This document shows, piece after piece, positions 1 to 9,507 of a stretch of 64,000 bases of DNA. The notes under the pieces are model-generated. The model was not told where the DNA came from. It made no database searches and saw only the letters and a program-made list of their open reading frames with translations. The first letter of the stretch is position 1; every line of letters begins with the position of its first letter. This stretch comes from Eudorina sp. 2006-703-Eu-15 (lineage: Eukaryota > Chlorophyta > Chlorophyceae > Chlamydomonadales > Volvocaceae): the NCBI GenBank assembly GCA_003117195.1, contig BDSI01000135.1, positions 253,008 to 317,007 on the forward strand, in the 5' to 3' direction. The position numbers were made by a program, and so were the translations under genes.

Positions 1-127
1 CCTATCCAACGCTCTTACGCCTGGGTCCCCGTCTCGTCGGCACCGGGGGGGGGGGCGCAGCAGCAGTGCGGCATCCCTGGCGGCGCGCTTGAGTGCGCTG
101 CCCTTGCAAAGCTCTAGGCAATAGCTC

Positions 128-349
128 GTGGTCGGAGGCTGGAGTGGCAGTGGCACCTGGCGCAAGGGTGACATGCTGTCTGCCGTCGGACGCCTGCAGC
201 AGGAATTGCGTCGGTTGGAGTGCCCGGCCCCCGTGTATATACTGCAAGGGCCACCGACTACTGAGGAGGTGCAGCGCCGCTTGGGCCTTCCGTGGGGCAT
301 CCCCTTAATGTCAACAAAGACAGCGAAATCGCGAAACAATCACCGATAG
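128..349 (+). other. Unidentified short ORF at window edge
   Basis: A 73-codon open frame reads through the first 350 bases. I recognise no domain, and the opposite strand is also open over part of it. It may be the tail of a repeat or gene that begins outside the window. The stretch from 350 to 555 is moderately AT-rich and shows no gene. Treat this entry as a placeholder, not a gene call. Confidence 0.1.
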
Positions 350-561
350 CGTAGTAGTTGTCCGGTTGACTGAAGCCGCCGTCGAAGTAGGTTGCAGTAA
401 TTATAAATGTAGTTGTGTATATATAGAGCAACGTAGAACTGCGTAAGGTTAAAAGAGCACTGCTGTAGTGGTGGCTGACCGCGCAGTAGCGAATGGCGGG
501 CGTCCAAGGAAGCACTGCTAGCTAAGTCGAGGACAGCTGGCTGACCTAAGCTGACGTAACT

Positions 562-831
562 TGAAAGGGAATAGGACCTCTCGAAGTTGGGAGCTCAAAG
601 GTTGTTACACAGTTGTAATGTTGAATGGCGTACGCCGACTTCACACACTTCAGAATGCACAACAACTTAAGTCTACTATAGTCAGCAACATAACTCCATA
701 ATATAGCCTCTACCGGCGGCGCACTAGAGGCGCACCGGGAGTCGTACTCAAACAAACTTAACGATCAACTTAACGGCAAACAAAGTTACCGATCAAAACA
801 ACTGCTGACTAGCCTACGGCTAATCCTTACA
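562..831 (-). repeat. 3' LTR of element 1
   Basis: This 270-bp repeat is identical by eye to 7745-8014. In element orientation it begins TGTAAGG and ends CCCTTTCA, the TG...CA form of LTRs. It is AT-richer than the coding interior. It is flanked on the outside by CGTAACT and on the inside by the polypurine tract. Confidence 0.95.
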
Positions 832-844
832 CTCCCCCCTGCTT
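832..844 (-). promoter_or_regulatory. Polypurine tract of element 1
   Basis: On the minus strand GCAGGGGGGAG abuts the first base of the 3' LTR. This is the expected place for the RNase H-resistant primer of plus-strand DNA synthesis. Position and composition both fit. Confidence 0.85.
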
Positions 845-1234
845 ATCACAAGCACCGTCCTCGGTGCGACTCACACGGACAGCACGCACAGACATGCGCC
901 ACCTCTGTTTTCCCTAAAGTGCGAAATCGGCAAGCGGGCTAGCGAGAGGAAAGGAAAGGGAAACAGAGTCAAGGCAAAACCCGTCCTCGCCCGGATGCCG
1001 GCCTAACCTAGGGCGCAGACGAACACAGACAGACGTGGTCCACAGACGGCAGGGTAATGCGAAACGGTTGCCAGGAGCTGACCGGTCGGTGACCGTGCTA
1101 CGACTGGTACAACCCGAACACACGCGCGCAGTACACAGTGTGCGTCACAAGTATGGTGCGGCAAAGCAGGCAAATGCACTAATCCCGAGTAACCCAGGCA
1201 AAATCCCATTATGCGAGTATCCCATGAAACTACA
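845..1234. other. 3' untranslated stretch of element 1
   Basis: Between the pol stop codon and the polypurine tract lie about 390 bases with no convincing coding frame. Short frames on both strands here have no recognisable domain. I read this as 3' untranslated sequence of the retrotransposon. Confidence 0.6.
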
Positions 1235-4200
1235 CTAACATGCGGCGCTGACGAAATGCACGATCCGCGGTGCGCGCTCAGGAAACTTGCTACGGAACCA
1301 CGCATATCGATCGGACATTTTGAAAGCGGTCCACGTAGGGGTCTCCAGGAACGCGCGGAACGCAGGCAGGCGCTTGACGTTGTCGTACGGCTCCCAAGCT
1401 GGGTCGCGGGAGGCTGACCACTGCACGAGGAAGACGACGGACGGGCGCAGCTGCTTGTCGTATCCCAGGCGGACGGCGGTGATGGTGGTGTCGGCACTGT
1501 CGTACGGGGACTCCAGCGCGACGGGGATGGTGGGGGGCGGCGGTGGGCGATCGGGGAAGAGGCTGGAATCGTTGTCAGTCCAGGGGAGAAGGCGGGAGAT
1601 GTGGAAGACGGGATGGATGCGGCCGAGGGCCGGAGGTAGATCGAGGCGATAGGTGACGGGAGAGATGACGGCGGAGATGGTGAAGGGACCGAGGTAGCGA
1701 GGGCGGAGTTTTGGGGAGGGGAAATCGGGCAGGGTGAGGTTAGTGGTGGAAAGGCGGACTTTGTCGCCGATCCGGAAGGTGAGGTCACGGCGATGCTGAT
1801 TGGCGGTGGCGGAGTAGCGGGTTTTGGCGGCTTCGAGTTCAGTGGCGATGGTGGAATGGATATCACGCAGATGACGATGGAGGTCGGCGGCGGCGGGGTG
1901 GGCGGGGGTAGATGACGACGAGGGCAGAGTGGCGGGGGTGATGGGGTGGTAACCATAATTGGCGTAGAAGGGAGTGGTACCGGTGCTGGCGTGGGTGGAG
2001 TTGTTGTAGGCGGCTTCAGCGATAGGAAGGTAGGAGGCCCAAGTGTCCTGCATTGGCTGGACGTACGCACGAAGGATTTGCTCGATGGTGCGGTGGGTAC
2101 GTTCGGTTTGACCGTCGGTTTGGGGATGGTAGGCGGAGGAGAGGTTGAGGGAGGTGCCGAGGTGTTCCCAGAAGGTACGCCAGACTGCGGCAATGAAGCG
2201 GGGGTCGCGGTCGGAGACGATGGTGGTGGGGAGGCCGTGGAGGCGATAGACGTGGGCAAGGTAGAGCATGGCGGTGTCGCGGGCGGTGATGGACTTGTTG
2301 GCGGGGGCGAAGTGGGCTTGTTTGGTGAACATATCAACGAAGGTGACGACGGCGGTGTAGGTACGGCCATCCAGGCCTTTGGATGGGGGTAGGTCGGTGA
2401 TGAGATCCATAGACACGTGGGTCCACGGGCGCGTTGGTGTAGGCAGGGGATGGAGGAGGCCAGGCGGGGGCTGGGTGGAGGGTTTGGAGCGTTGACAAAT
2501 GGCGCAGGATTGAACGTAGGCTTTGATGGTGCGGCTCATATGGGGCCACCAGTACCGGGTGGAGAGGGCGGCGAGGGTACGGCGGAAACCAGGGTGACCC
2601 GAGTAGGCGGCGTCGTGGAACTCATGAAGAAGGCGGCGGCGAATGGTGGGATCGTTGGGGACGGCGATGCGGTTGGCGAAGTAGAAGAAACCATCGGTGG
2701 AGCGGTGGAGGTAGGGTTTGCTGGGGGAGGGGCCGTTGAACATAGGGTCAGCGGCGTAACCCGAGCGGATGGCGGCGGCGAGGTTGGGGTCCGGGAGGAC
2801 GTGGGAGGCGATGGCGAAGCAGGAATGACGCAGAGCGTTGTTGGCGGGGATGTCGATAGGTGGGGAGGTGGTGGGCCAGAGTGGAACAGGCGGTGATGAC
2901 GAGGCGACGGCGGAGGCGAGGGACGGCGGAGCGGGGGCGGAGGGTTCGGGGAACGGTGGTGGATTGACGGGAAAGCGGGACAGGGCGTCGGCCATGTTCT
3001 GGGGACCAGGCCGGTAGGTGATGGTGATGTAGCCTTGGAAGGGGGCGAGGAGTTGAGCCCAACGAGCTTGGCGACGGGAGAGATCCTTTTGGGTGAAGAA
3101 ACGCTGCAAGGTGTCGTGGTCGGTGCAGAGGGTAAAGTGGCAACCTTCAAGGTAGCACCTGAACTTACGCACAGCGTGTACGACAGCAAGCAGCTCCAGC
3201 TCGTGGATGGGGTAGTTGGCTTCGTGGCGGTTGAGCTTGCGGGACTCAAACGCGACGGGATGGAGGGCACCATGTCGCTCTTGGAGCAAGACGGCGCCGA
3301 GACCAAGGATGGAGGCGTCGGTGTACAGGGTGAAGGTGGCGGAGGGTCCGGTTTCAGGGATGATGAGGGCGGGGGCGGAGATGAGGGCGTCACGGAGGGC
3401 ATGGAAGGCGGCGACGGCGTCGGCGGGGAGAACTTTTGGGAAGGGCTGCGTGGTCTTGGTGAGGGCGGTGAGTGGATTGGCGATGCGGGCGTAGTCTTGG
3501 ATGAAGCGGCGATAGAATCCAGTGAAGCCAAGGAAGGCACGGATGTCGGTGATGGTGGAGGGAACGGGGAAGTTGGCGAGGGCGGCGAGCTTTTCTGGGT
3601 CCGTGGTGATACCATCACGTGAGACGATAAAACCACAGAACTTGGTGGAGGGCTGGGCGAAGGAGCACTTGGACAGGCGGACGTGGAGGTTATTGGAGCG
3701 GAGGGTGCGGAGAACGGCTTCAACGTCTCGGCAATGGTCTTCGAAGGTGCGTGAGTATATCAGCACATCATCGAGGTACACAACGGCGCACTTGTTGCGG
3801 AAGGGGCGGAGGACGTCGTTCATAAGTGACATGAAGGTGGCGGGGGCGCCGGTGAGGCCGAAGGGGAGGACGAGCCATTCGTACAGGCCGTACTTGCAAT
3901 GAAAGGCTGTCTTGTGGACATCCGGTTCATGAACACGGACTTGATGGTAACCCGACCAGAGATCCAGCTTTGTGAAGTAGGCAGCGCCGTACAGCTGGTC
4001 CAGGAGCTCGTCAACTCGTGGCAGAGGGTACGCATTCTTGACGGTGAGCTGGTTAATCGCGCGGAAATCAACACAGAGGCGCAGTCCGTTGCCACCAGGT
4101 TTGCGGGCGAACAGAATAGGAGCGCCAAAGGGAGAAGTCGACGGGCGAATCCAACCACGGTCGAGATAGTCCTTGAGCTGCCGGTCGAGCTCTTGGAGTT

Positions 4201-6256
4201 CAGCCGGGGACATGCGGTATTCACGCTGCTTGGGCGGCTGGGCGTCGGGGACGAGGGGGATTTGATGGTCGCAGGGGCGGTATGGCGGAAGACCAGAAGG
4301 CTCGGAGAAGACGGCGGAGTGGCGGTCGAGGATGGATTGGAGGGCTGGCGGTACGGACGGGGACGGTGGCGAAGGCTGTGGTGGGGCTTCGGGGTCGATT
4401 TCTGGATCATCGAGAGGGCGGAGCATGCCGAAGTAGACAGGCGGAGCAGGGACGAATGGGGCACGTTTGCGGTGGTGGGTGGCGGTGGAGGGAGGGGGGC
4501 GGGCGGCGGCTTGGCGGATGCATTTCTGCATGCGGGCGACGGAGACAAACTCAATGGCGAGGGCGGAGGGCTGATACGGGGAACCACAGAGGGTGTGGGC
4601 GCCGACGGTGACGGTGTTGGAACGCCAATCGATGGGAGGGTTGTGCTGTGTTAACCAGGGCTTCCCAAGGATGGCATCATAACCGTCGAGGTCGAGGGTG
4701 AAGAAGGTGGTACGTTCGTGGTGGGACTGGATGGAGAGGTGGGTGTGGGTGAGAGCGGAAGAGGAGAGGGCGAGATGTCCGTTGGCTAGGCGGACGCGGA
4801 AGGCTTGTGAAGGCGGAAGGTCGGCGGGACGAAGGTGATGACGGGAGACGAAGGAATCGGCAATGAAGTTGCGGGATGCACCGGAATCAAGGAGAACCCG
4901 GGCGGGACGACCAGCGATGTAGGCGTCGAAGACGATGAGGGCGGTGGAGAGGTCGGCGGCTGCGAGGCGGCCGAGGATGGGAGGAACGGTAACCTGCGTG
5001 GTGGACGTGTTTTCGTCGACAGGTGGCAGGGTAGGCTGAGGGAGACGACAGTGTTGCTTGAGGGCGGGGCGGGGGATGGGAACGGCACGAGGTGGTGGTT
5101 TGGAAGCGGAGGCGGTGGGCGGGGTGACGATGGGGGAGGCGAAGGTGACAGACGGCTGTGAGGAAGTTGGGGACGGAGGAGGCACAGCCTTGGCGGTGGA
5201 GAAGCAGGAGATGAGGCGGGCGACGTTGGAGCGAGGTGGTGGTGGGCGGTCGATGGGAGGCGGAGGTGGGGAGGCGGGATTGGAGAAACGGAGGACGAGG
5301 GACTGGACGGTGGAGACGGGTGTCGATGGGGGATCAGGCGGAGGCGGCGGATTGAGTGGAGGAGAAGGAGGCGACGAGGTAGAAAGAGGAGAAGGTGACG
5401 AGGTAGGAAGAGGAGGAGGCGGCGAGGTAGGAAGAGGAGAAGGCGGAGACGGCAGGGAGGTTGCGGAGGAGGTGGCGAGATTGAAGGGGATGGAAGATGG
5501 CGGGTCGTGAAGGGCGACGAGCGGCCATGAAGCGGGGCCAGGAGGTTCGTACTTGGAGGCGTCGTTGGGGCAGCGGCGGCAGATGACAGGCGCTCCAGCG
5601 GGAAAACGGCGGACGACTGTCATGTGGCGGATTAGGGGCGCCCAGGGGGCGTCGGGGCGGTCCGGCAAGATGATGACGGCTGAGGTGCGAGGGTTGGCGG
5701 ACTTGGACTCCAGGTACTGGGCGACGAAGGCGGACGGGTTGCGGGTCGGCGGAACCATCCATACACACTCTCCTTCGACATGAGCCGAAAGAAAGGAGCG
5801 GGACGGCGAGAAGAACGGCGTGACGTGGGCGTTGATGCCGTAGTCATCACAGCAGGCATCGACGGTGAACGGGCCAAACTGCGAATCGAAATCGAGGAAC
5901 GTAGGGCGCGCTAGCATCCAATCGTGTTCAGCCGAGTCGACTCCCGATGGCGTGGAAGTTGTAGCGACATGAGCACGCATACAACCCACTCGGCGGGCAG
6001 GCTTACTGGCGACCAGGGCTAGGCGCTGACGGTCGAACGCTTGTTCGGACGATGACGCGACGTCAGGCACGGCTGACGGTTGCACAGCAGAACGCACCGG
6101 CGGGCTGTGACTTACGTGTTTGACCGGTGACGACGGCGAGGTCGATTTAGCGGCGCTCCGAGGAGCGCGACGAGGTGCGGGATGGCTGTCCCTTGCGCGG
6201 GTGGGGGCTGTCGGCGCGGCGGCTGGGGGAGCGGCCGCGGTCGGGGCGGTGGTCAC
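1235..6256 (-). CDS. pol: Pol polyprotein of element 1 (MT-like, PR, RT, RH, IN, chromodomain-like)
   Basis: A 1673-codon frame encodes the replication enzymes. Residues about 120-230 resemble the Dam-like methyltransferase module of DIRS-type elements, with VDACCDD early and a degenerate VPP where NPPF/Y would be. A proline-rich linker follows. The aspartic protease has DSGAS at about 457-461. RT spans about 680-840 with YLDD at 827-830. RNase H has YTDAS near 978-982. Integrase has an H2C2 zinc motif (about 1211-1254) and a DDE core with Asp about 1284, Asp about 1349 and Glu about 1385. The last about 80 residues contain FLVQWSASRDPAWEPYDN, a chromodomain-like segment that may steer insertion to chromatin. 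Pol overlaps the end of gag in another frame, so a frameshift or reinitiation is implied. The first ATG is not proven to be the start. Confidence 0.95.
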   Translation of the reverse strand: MTTAPTAAAPPAAAPTAPTRARDSHPAPRRAPRSAAKSTSPSSPVKHVSHSPPVRSAVQPSAVPDVASSSEQAFDRQRLALVASKPARRVGCMRAHVATTSTPSGVDSAEHDWMLARPTFLDFDSQFGPFTVDACCDDYGINAHVTPFFSPSRSFLSAHVEGECVWMVPPTRNPSAFVAQYLESKSANPRTSAVIILPDRPDAPWAPLIRHMTVVRRFPAGAPVICRRCPNDASKYEPPGPASWPLVALHDPPSSIPFNLATSSATSLPSPPSPLPTSPPPPLPTSSPSPLSTSSPPSPPLNPPPPPDPPSTPVSTVQSLVLRFSNPASPPPPPIDRPPPPRSNVARLISCFSTAKAVPPPSPTSSQPSVTFASPIVTPPTASASKPPPRAVPIPRPALKQHCRLPQPTLPPVDENTSTTQVTVPPILGRLAAADLSTALIVFDAYIAGRPARVLLDSGASRNFIADSFVSRHHLRPADLPPSQAFRVRLANGHLALSSSALTHTHLSIQSHHERTTFFTLDLDGYDAILGKPWLTQHNPPIDWRSNTVTVGAHTLCGSPYQPSALAIEFVSVARMQKCIRQAAARPPPSTATHHRKRAPFVPAPPVYFGMLRPLDDPEIDPEAPPQPSPPSPSVPPALQSILDRHSAVFSEPSGLPPYRPCDHQIPLVPDAQPPKQREYRMSPAELQELDRQLKDYLDRGWIRPSTSPFGAPILFARKPGGNGLRLCVDFRAINQLTVKNAYPLPRVDELLDQLYGAAYFTKLDLWSGYHQVRVHEPDVHKTAFHCKYGLYEWLVLPFGLTGAPATFMSLMNDVLRPFRNKCAVVYLDDVLIYSRTFEDHCRDVEAVLRTLRSNNLHVRLSKCSFAQPSTKFCGFIVSRDGITTDPEKLAALANFPVPSTITDIRAFLGFTGFYRRFIQDYARIANPLTALTKTTQPFPKVLPADAVAAFHALRDALISAPALIIPETGPSATFTLYTDASILGLGAVLLQERHGALHPVAFESRKLNRHEANYPIHELELLAVVHAVRKFRCYLEGCHFTLCTDHDTLQRFFTQKDLSRRQARWAQLLAPFQGYITITYRPGPQNMADALSRFPVNPPPFPEPSAPAPPSLASAVASSSPPVPLWPTTSPPIDIPANNALRHSCFAIASHVLPDPNLAAAIRSGYAADPMFNGPSPSKPYLHRSTDGFFYFANRIAVPNDPTIRRRLLHEFHDAAYSGHPGFRRTLAALSTRYWWPHMSRTIKAYVQSCAICQRSKPSTQPPPGLLHPLPTPTRPWTHVSMDLITDLPPSKGLDGRTYTAVVTFVDMFTKQAHFAPANKSITARDTAMLYLAHVYRLHGLPTTIVSDRDPRFIAAVWRTFWEHLGTSLNLSSAYHPQTDGQTERTHRTIEQILRAYVQPMQDTWASYLPIAEAAYNNSTHASTGTTPFYANYGYHPITPATLPSSSSTPAHPAAADLHRHLRDIHSTIATELEAAKTRYSATANQHRRDLTFRIGDKVRLSTTNLTLPDFPSPKLRPRYLGPFTISAVISPVTYRLDLPPALGRIHPVFHISRLLPWTDNDSSLFPDRPPPPPTIPVALESPYDSADTTITAVRLGYDKQLRPSVVFLVQWSASRDPAWEPYDNVKRLPAFRAFLETPTWTAFKMSDRYAWFRSKFPERAPRIVHFVSAAC

Positions 6257-7668
6257 GGCTGCTGTTGCTGCGAAAGGAGCGGTCGTCGCGGTTGTCGCGG
6301 CGGTCGTGGCGGTCCTGATGGTCGTTGTATCGGGCGGGCGAGCGGGAGGCGGAGGGGCGGGCGGGCGAGCGGGAGGCAGAGGGGCGGCGGCGCTGCTGCT
6401 GGCGGATCTTGGCCTTGAGGTCGGGGCAGTCCAGCTTGTCGTGGTTGCTGGCGCCGCACTGCAGGCAGAGGCCGGCGTCCTGGCGCTGCTGGCGGAGGGC
6501 GGCGCTGACGCCCACGCAGCGGGTGCCGCGCGGCAGGCGGGCGGACAAGGCGGCGGACGTGTCCATGGGGTCGTGCGGGCGGGTGTCCAGCGGGGCGCGG
6601 CCGGTGGACCGGTTCAGCAGGCTGGCGTTGATGTGGCCGGCGGTGATGCCGGTGGCCAGGTCGATGACGTCCTGCAGGTGCATGCCGTCGTCCTCCAGGA
6701 GGCGGCTGAACACCTCGCGGCGGAGGTCGTCCCGCAAGCCCTTGGCAAACACGAAGACGTTGTCGTGCTCGCACCGTTCAGGGATGTCCGTGATCAGGGT
6801 CAGGAAGTCGGTGATGTATACGGCCAAGGAGCGGGGCCCGCTGCCCTGACGCAGCTTGTCAAGGTCGAGCGGCGGTTCACCCGCGGCGAGATGGGTTTGA
6901 GCGCGGCGAGGACGTGGTCGAAGGACCGGAACGGCTCAATCTCGTGGGCGATGAGCAGGGACACCTGCGCCTTGCCCACGACGCACTGGATGCCGACCAG
7001 GGCTCCGTCCAGGGAGTTGGGCTCCACCCGGTGGAGCTGCATCTGGTGGCGGAGGGCGCGGGCCCAGTCGTCCAGGTGGTCGGAGGGGTTGGCGGGGTCG
7101 TAGGTCGGGCGCTTGATTCGGGGGGCGGTGGGTGCGCTCGACGAGCCAGAGGGGCCCGGAGCAGCGGCGGGGGGGCGTGGTAGGCGGCGGAAGCGGGCGG
7201 CGGCTGCGGAGGCGGCGGGGTTGTGCGCAAGGCGGCGACGACGGCGGCGCGGACGGCGGACTCCACGGCGGCGGCGATGGATCTGGTCTGCGACTCAGTC
7301 ATCCGGAACGGGGCGGAGGCGGCGGCGGCGAACGGGCGGCCCGAACTGGTGGCCGCGGCGGCCGAGGCGCGGCGGTCGATGAGGGCGGTCAGGGACGGCG
7401 GCGGAGGGGGGGACGGCGGCCAGTCGCGGTTGCGAGGGTGCTGGGCGGTGTAGTCAGGCTGGTGATGCGGCAGAAGGTGGTCGCTGGGGGCGGGTGCCGG
7501 GCCGGGGTGGCGGTCCGGCTCGGGGGAGAAGAAGTCGTCCGGGGTGCGCGAACGGAGGTTCGGCGGCATCCCCTCGATGGAGGAGCGGCTACGCGAACGG
7601 GACGTAGGGTCGCCGGGGAGGTCCGGGTCGGCGGTGATCTCGGGGTGAGCGGCGGATGGGGCAGCCAT
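6147..7668 (-). pseudogene. gag: Gag of element 1, interrupted by two frame changes
   Basis: Three frames together make one Gag. The N-terminal part (from 7668) is rich in Pro, Ala and Arg. The frame changes near 7120, at a run of six G, into a capsid-like segment beginning RPTYDPANPSDHLDDWARAL. It changes again near 6890 into the frame that runs to 6147 and carries the typical YITDFLTLI helix and FVFAKGL motif. A CCHC zinc knuckle CLQCGASNHDKLDC (CX2CX4HX4C) follows, then an Arg/Ser-rich tail. Gag packages the element RNA. Because the LTRs are identical, the two shifts are either very recent or consensus errors; the first sits in a homopolymer. The ATG at 7668 is the first in-frame Met after the primer-binding site. 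Confidence 0.85.
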
Positions 7669-7730
7669 GTCGACGGAGAAAACGAGGCGGCGCAGCGGCG
7701 GCGACGAGGCGAGCGAGGAGGATCACCCAA

Positions 7731-7742
7731 GCTCGGATACCA
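7731..7742 (-). promoter_or_regulatory. Primer-binding site of element 1
   Basis: On the minus strand TGGTATCCGAGC lies two bases inside the 5' LTR. It starts TGG, complementary to the CCA end of a tRNA, and differs by one base from the classic initiator-methionine site TGGTATCAGAGC. Minus-strand DNA synthesis would start here. Confidence 0.85.
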
Positions 7743-7744
7743 AC

Positions 7745-8014
7745 TGAAAGGGAATAGGACCTCTCGAAGTTGGGAGCTCAAAGGTTGTTACACAGTTGTA
7801 ATGTTGAATGGCGTACGCCGACTTCACACACTTCAGAATGCACAACAACTTAAGTCTACTATAGTCAGCAACATAACTCCATAATATAGCCTCTACCGGC
7901 GGCGCACTAGAGGCGCACCGGGAGTCGTACTCAAACAAACTTAACGATCAACTTAACGGCAAACAAAGTTACCGATCAAAACAACTGCTGACTAGCCTAC
8001 GGCTAATCCTTACA
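7745..8014 (-). repeat. 5' LTR of element 1
   Basis: This 270-bp direct repeat is identical by eye to 562-831. It should carry the promoter for the genomic RNA, although I cannot point to a certain TATA box. The outer flank CGTAACT matches the other side of the insertion. Confidence 0.95.
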
Positions 8015-8021
8015 CGTAACT

Positions 8022-8640
8022 AAAGTAGAACCACAGAGGTCAAGCAGGGGGTTATGCGACAACAGCGCGTGACATGCCACAAGCAAGCAAATGCCCAACA
8101 CATGGAACCCGCCCTCTACGTGCAAGAGCCACCGTAGACTGACCTGAAAGCAAGGGAAGCAATGCGCCCGCAGAATAGGGAAGAAACAACGAAGGGCAGT
8201 TAGTGTCGGTTAAGAATCGAGGACTGGATGATAATGCCATGGCGGTGCACAGGCAAATACGCACGCGTGGACGCAACCGGCCTATGTTAATAATATGGCT
8301 GTAAGGCTGAGAAGTAAGGAAGCTTTGGCGCGGGGGCGGATTATAGCAGGATTGCGAGCCGTACTATGATGGCGGTTACTGGCGGGACTGGCGGCGCGGG
8401 CGAGAGCAAATTTCCGGGGCAAAGGGCACGGAAATGGAGCAGAACCCCAACCCGTAGCTCTGAACTCGCGGGCATGAGCAGGTGGCCAGAGGGCAATGGG
8501 CAATGACATGGCAAACCCAAAAGACCGAGGCGGCAGAGGCCCCGTCCCCATCCCCGGGAAAAGGTGGCGTGCGGGCTCGCATGAGCTCCCCACAGCACCA
8601 CCCACCCCAGCGGAGCGAATGCATGCAGCTCGCTGGGGCG
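8022..8640. other. Non-coding stretch between element 1 and the GGCA satellite
   Basis: No frame here has recognisable protein features. Open frames on both strands are short or are extensions of the neighbouring low-complexity repeat. I see no gene. Confidence 0.5.
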
Positions 8641-8834
8641 TCACGTGGCAGGTGGCAGGCAGGCAGGCGGGCGACAAGCAGGCATGCAGGGTGGCAGGAT
8701 CGCGGGCAGGCAGGCAGGCGTGCCGGCTGGGAGGCCGGCGGGTAGGCAGGCGGGCGGGTAGGCAGACAGGCAGGCAGGCTGGCAGGCATGCGGGCAGGCA
8801 GGCGGGCAGGTAGGCAGGCTGGCAGGCATGCGGG

Positions 8835-8886
<52 letters not shown>

Positions 8887-9190
8887 CATGCGGGCAGGCA
8901 GGCAGGCAGGCTGGCAGGCATGCGGGCAGGTAGGCAGGCAGGCTGGCAGGCGCGCGGGCAGTCAGGCAGGTAGGCTGGCCGGCATGCGGGCAAGCAGTCG
9001 GCAGGCAGGCAGGCCGGCAGGAAGGCAGGCAGGCAACCAAGCAGGCGGGCAGGCAGGCGGCTGGCTGGCAGGCATGCGGGCAGGCAGGCTGGCAGGCTGG
9101 CAGGCAGGCTGGTGGGCAAGCGGGCAGGCAGGCAGGCAGGCTGGCAGGCAGGCTGGTGGGCATGCGGGCTGGCAGGCAGGCAGGCGGCGG
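8641..9190. repeat. (GGCA)n-type low-complexity satellite
   Basis: About 550 bp are built from GGCAGGCA units, with interspersed CATGCGGGCAGG and GGCTGGCA variants, and a pure run near 8836-8886. All frames are open because the unit lacks stop codons, which yields spurious proteins of the Pro-Ala-Cys-Leu and Arg-Gln-Ala-Gly type. It grades into GC-rich unique sequence at 9190. I do not support any gene inside it. Confidence 0.9.
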
Positions 9191-9507
9191 GGGCGTCGCA
9201 GTTCGGGGCGGTAGGGGACCCCGGTGGCGAAGTCCAGGAGCGTTTGGGGTAGACCGGGCGCGGCGACGGCAATGGGATCCCGCGGCGAGGTTGCGCCAGC
9301 GGCAGGCGGCACAGTTGGCGTCACGGTGCGGCTGCGGTGGAGTCGTCATGCTGCGGCTGTGGAGCCGTTGTCATGCTGCTGCTGTAGGGTCGGCGCTGCT
9401 GGTGTTGTCGTAGCCGTTGCGGCGCGGCTGTTGTTGTAGTCGTTGCCACGTTGTGGGCGCCGCAGCCGTGGGCCCGCTGTGCCTGTTGTCAGGCTGCAAT
9501 TTGGCAG

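Larger units (their letters stand above)
555..8021 (-). mobile_element. Complete Ty3/gypsy LTR retrotransposon with chromodomain-like C-terminus (element 1)
   Basis: On the minus strand the order is 5' LTR (7745-8014), primer-binding site, gag, pol, polypurine tract, 3' LTR (562-831). The two 270-bp LTRs read as identical, so insertion was recent. The same 7-mer, CGTAACT, lies outside both ends (555-561 and 8015-8021). It contains the target-site duplication; Ty3-type integrases usually leave 5 bp, so two of the seven matches may be chance. Pol domain order is methyltransferase-like, protease, RT, RNase H, integrase, chromodomain-like, which places it in the chromovirus side of Metaviridae. 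Pol is intact but gag has two frame changes, so this copy may need trans-complementation or may contain consensus errors. Confidence 0.93.

Noticed and set aside
2536..3723. 395-codon minus-strand frame rich in Pro and Ser inside pol
   Set aside because: It overlaps the RT, RNase H and integrase coding in another frame and has no domain of its own.
6120..7884. Plus-strand frames of 250-327 codons opposite gag
   Set aside because: They are Gly/Ala/Arg-rich shadows of a GC-rich Gag; the opposite strand has the CCHC knuckle and capsid motifs.
8282..9349. Long frames on both strands (up to 355 codons) of Pro/Ala/Cys/Leu or Gly/Gln/Ala/Arg repeats
   Set aside because: They are the translation of a stop-free GGCA satellite; several overlapping frames are equally open and none has a non-repeat domain.
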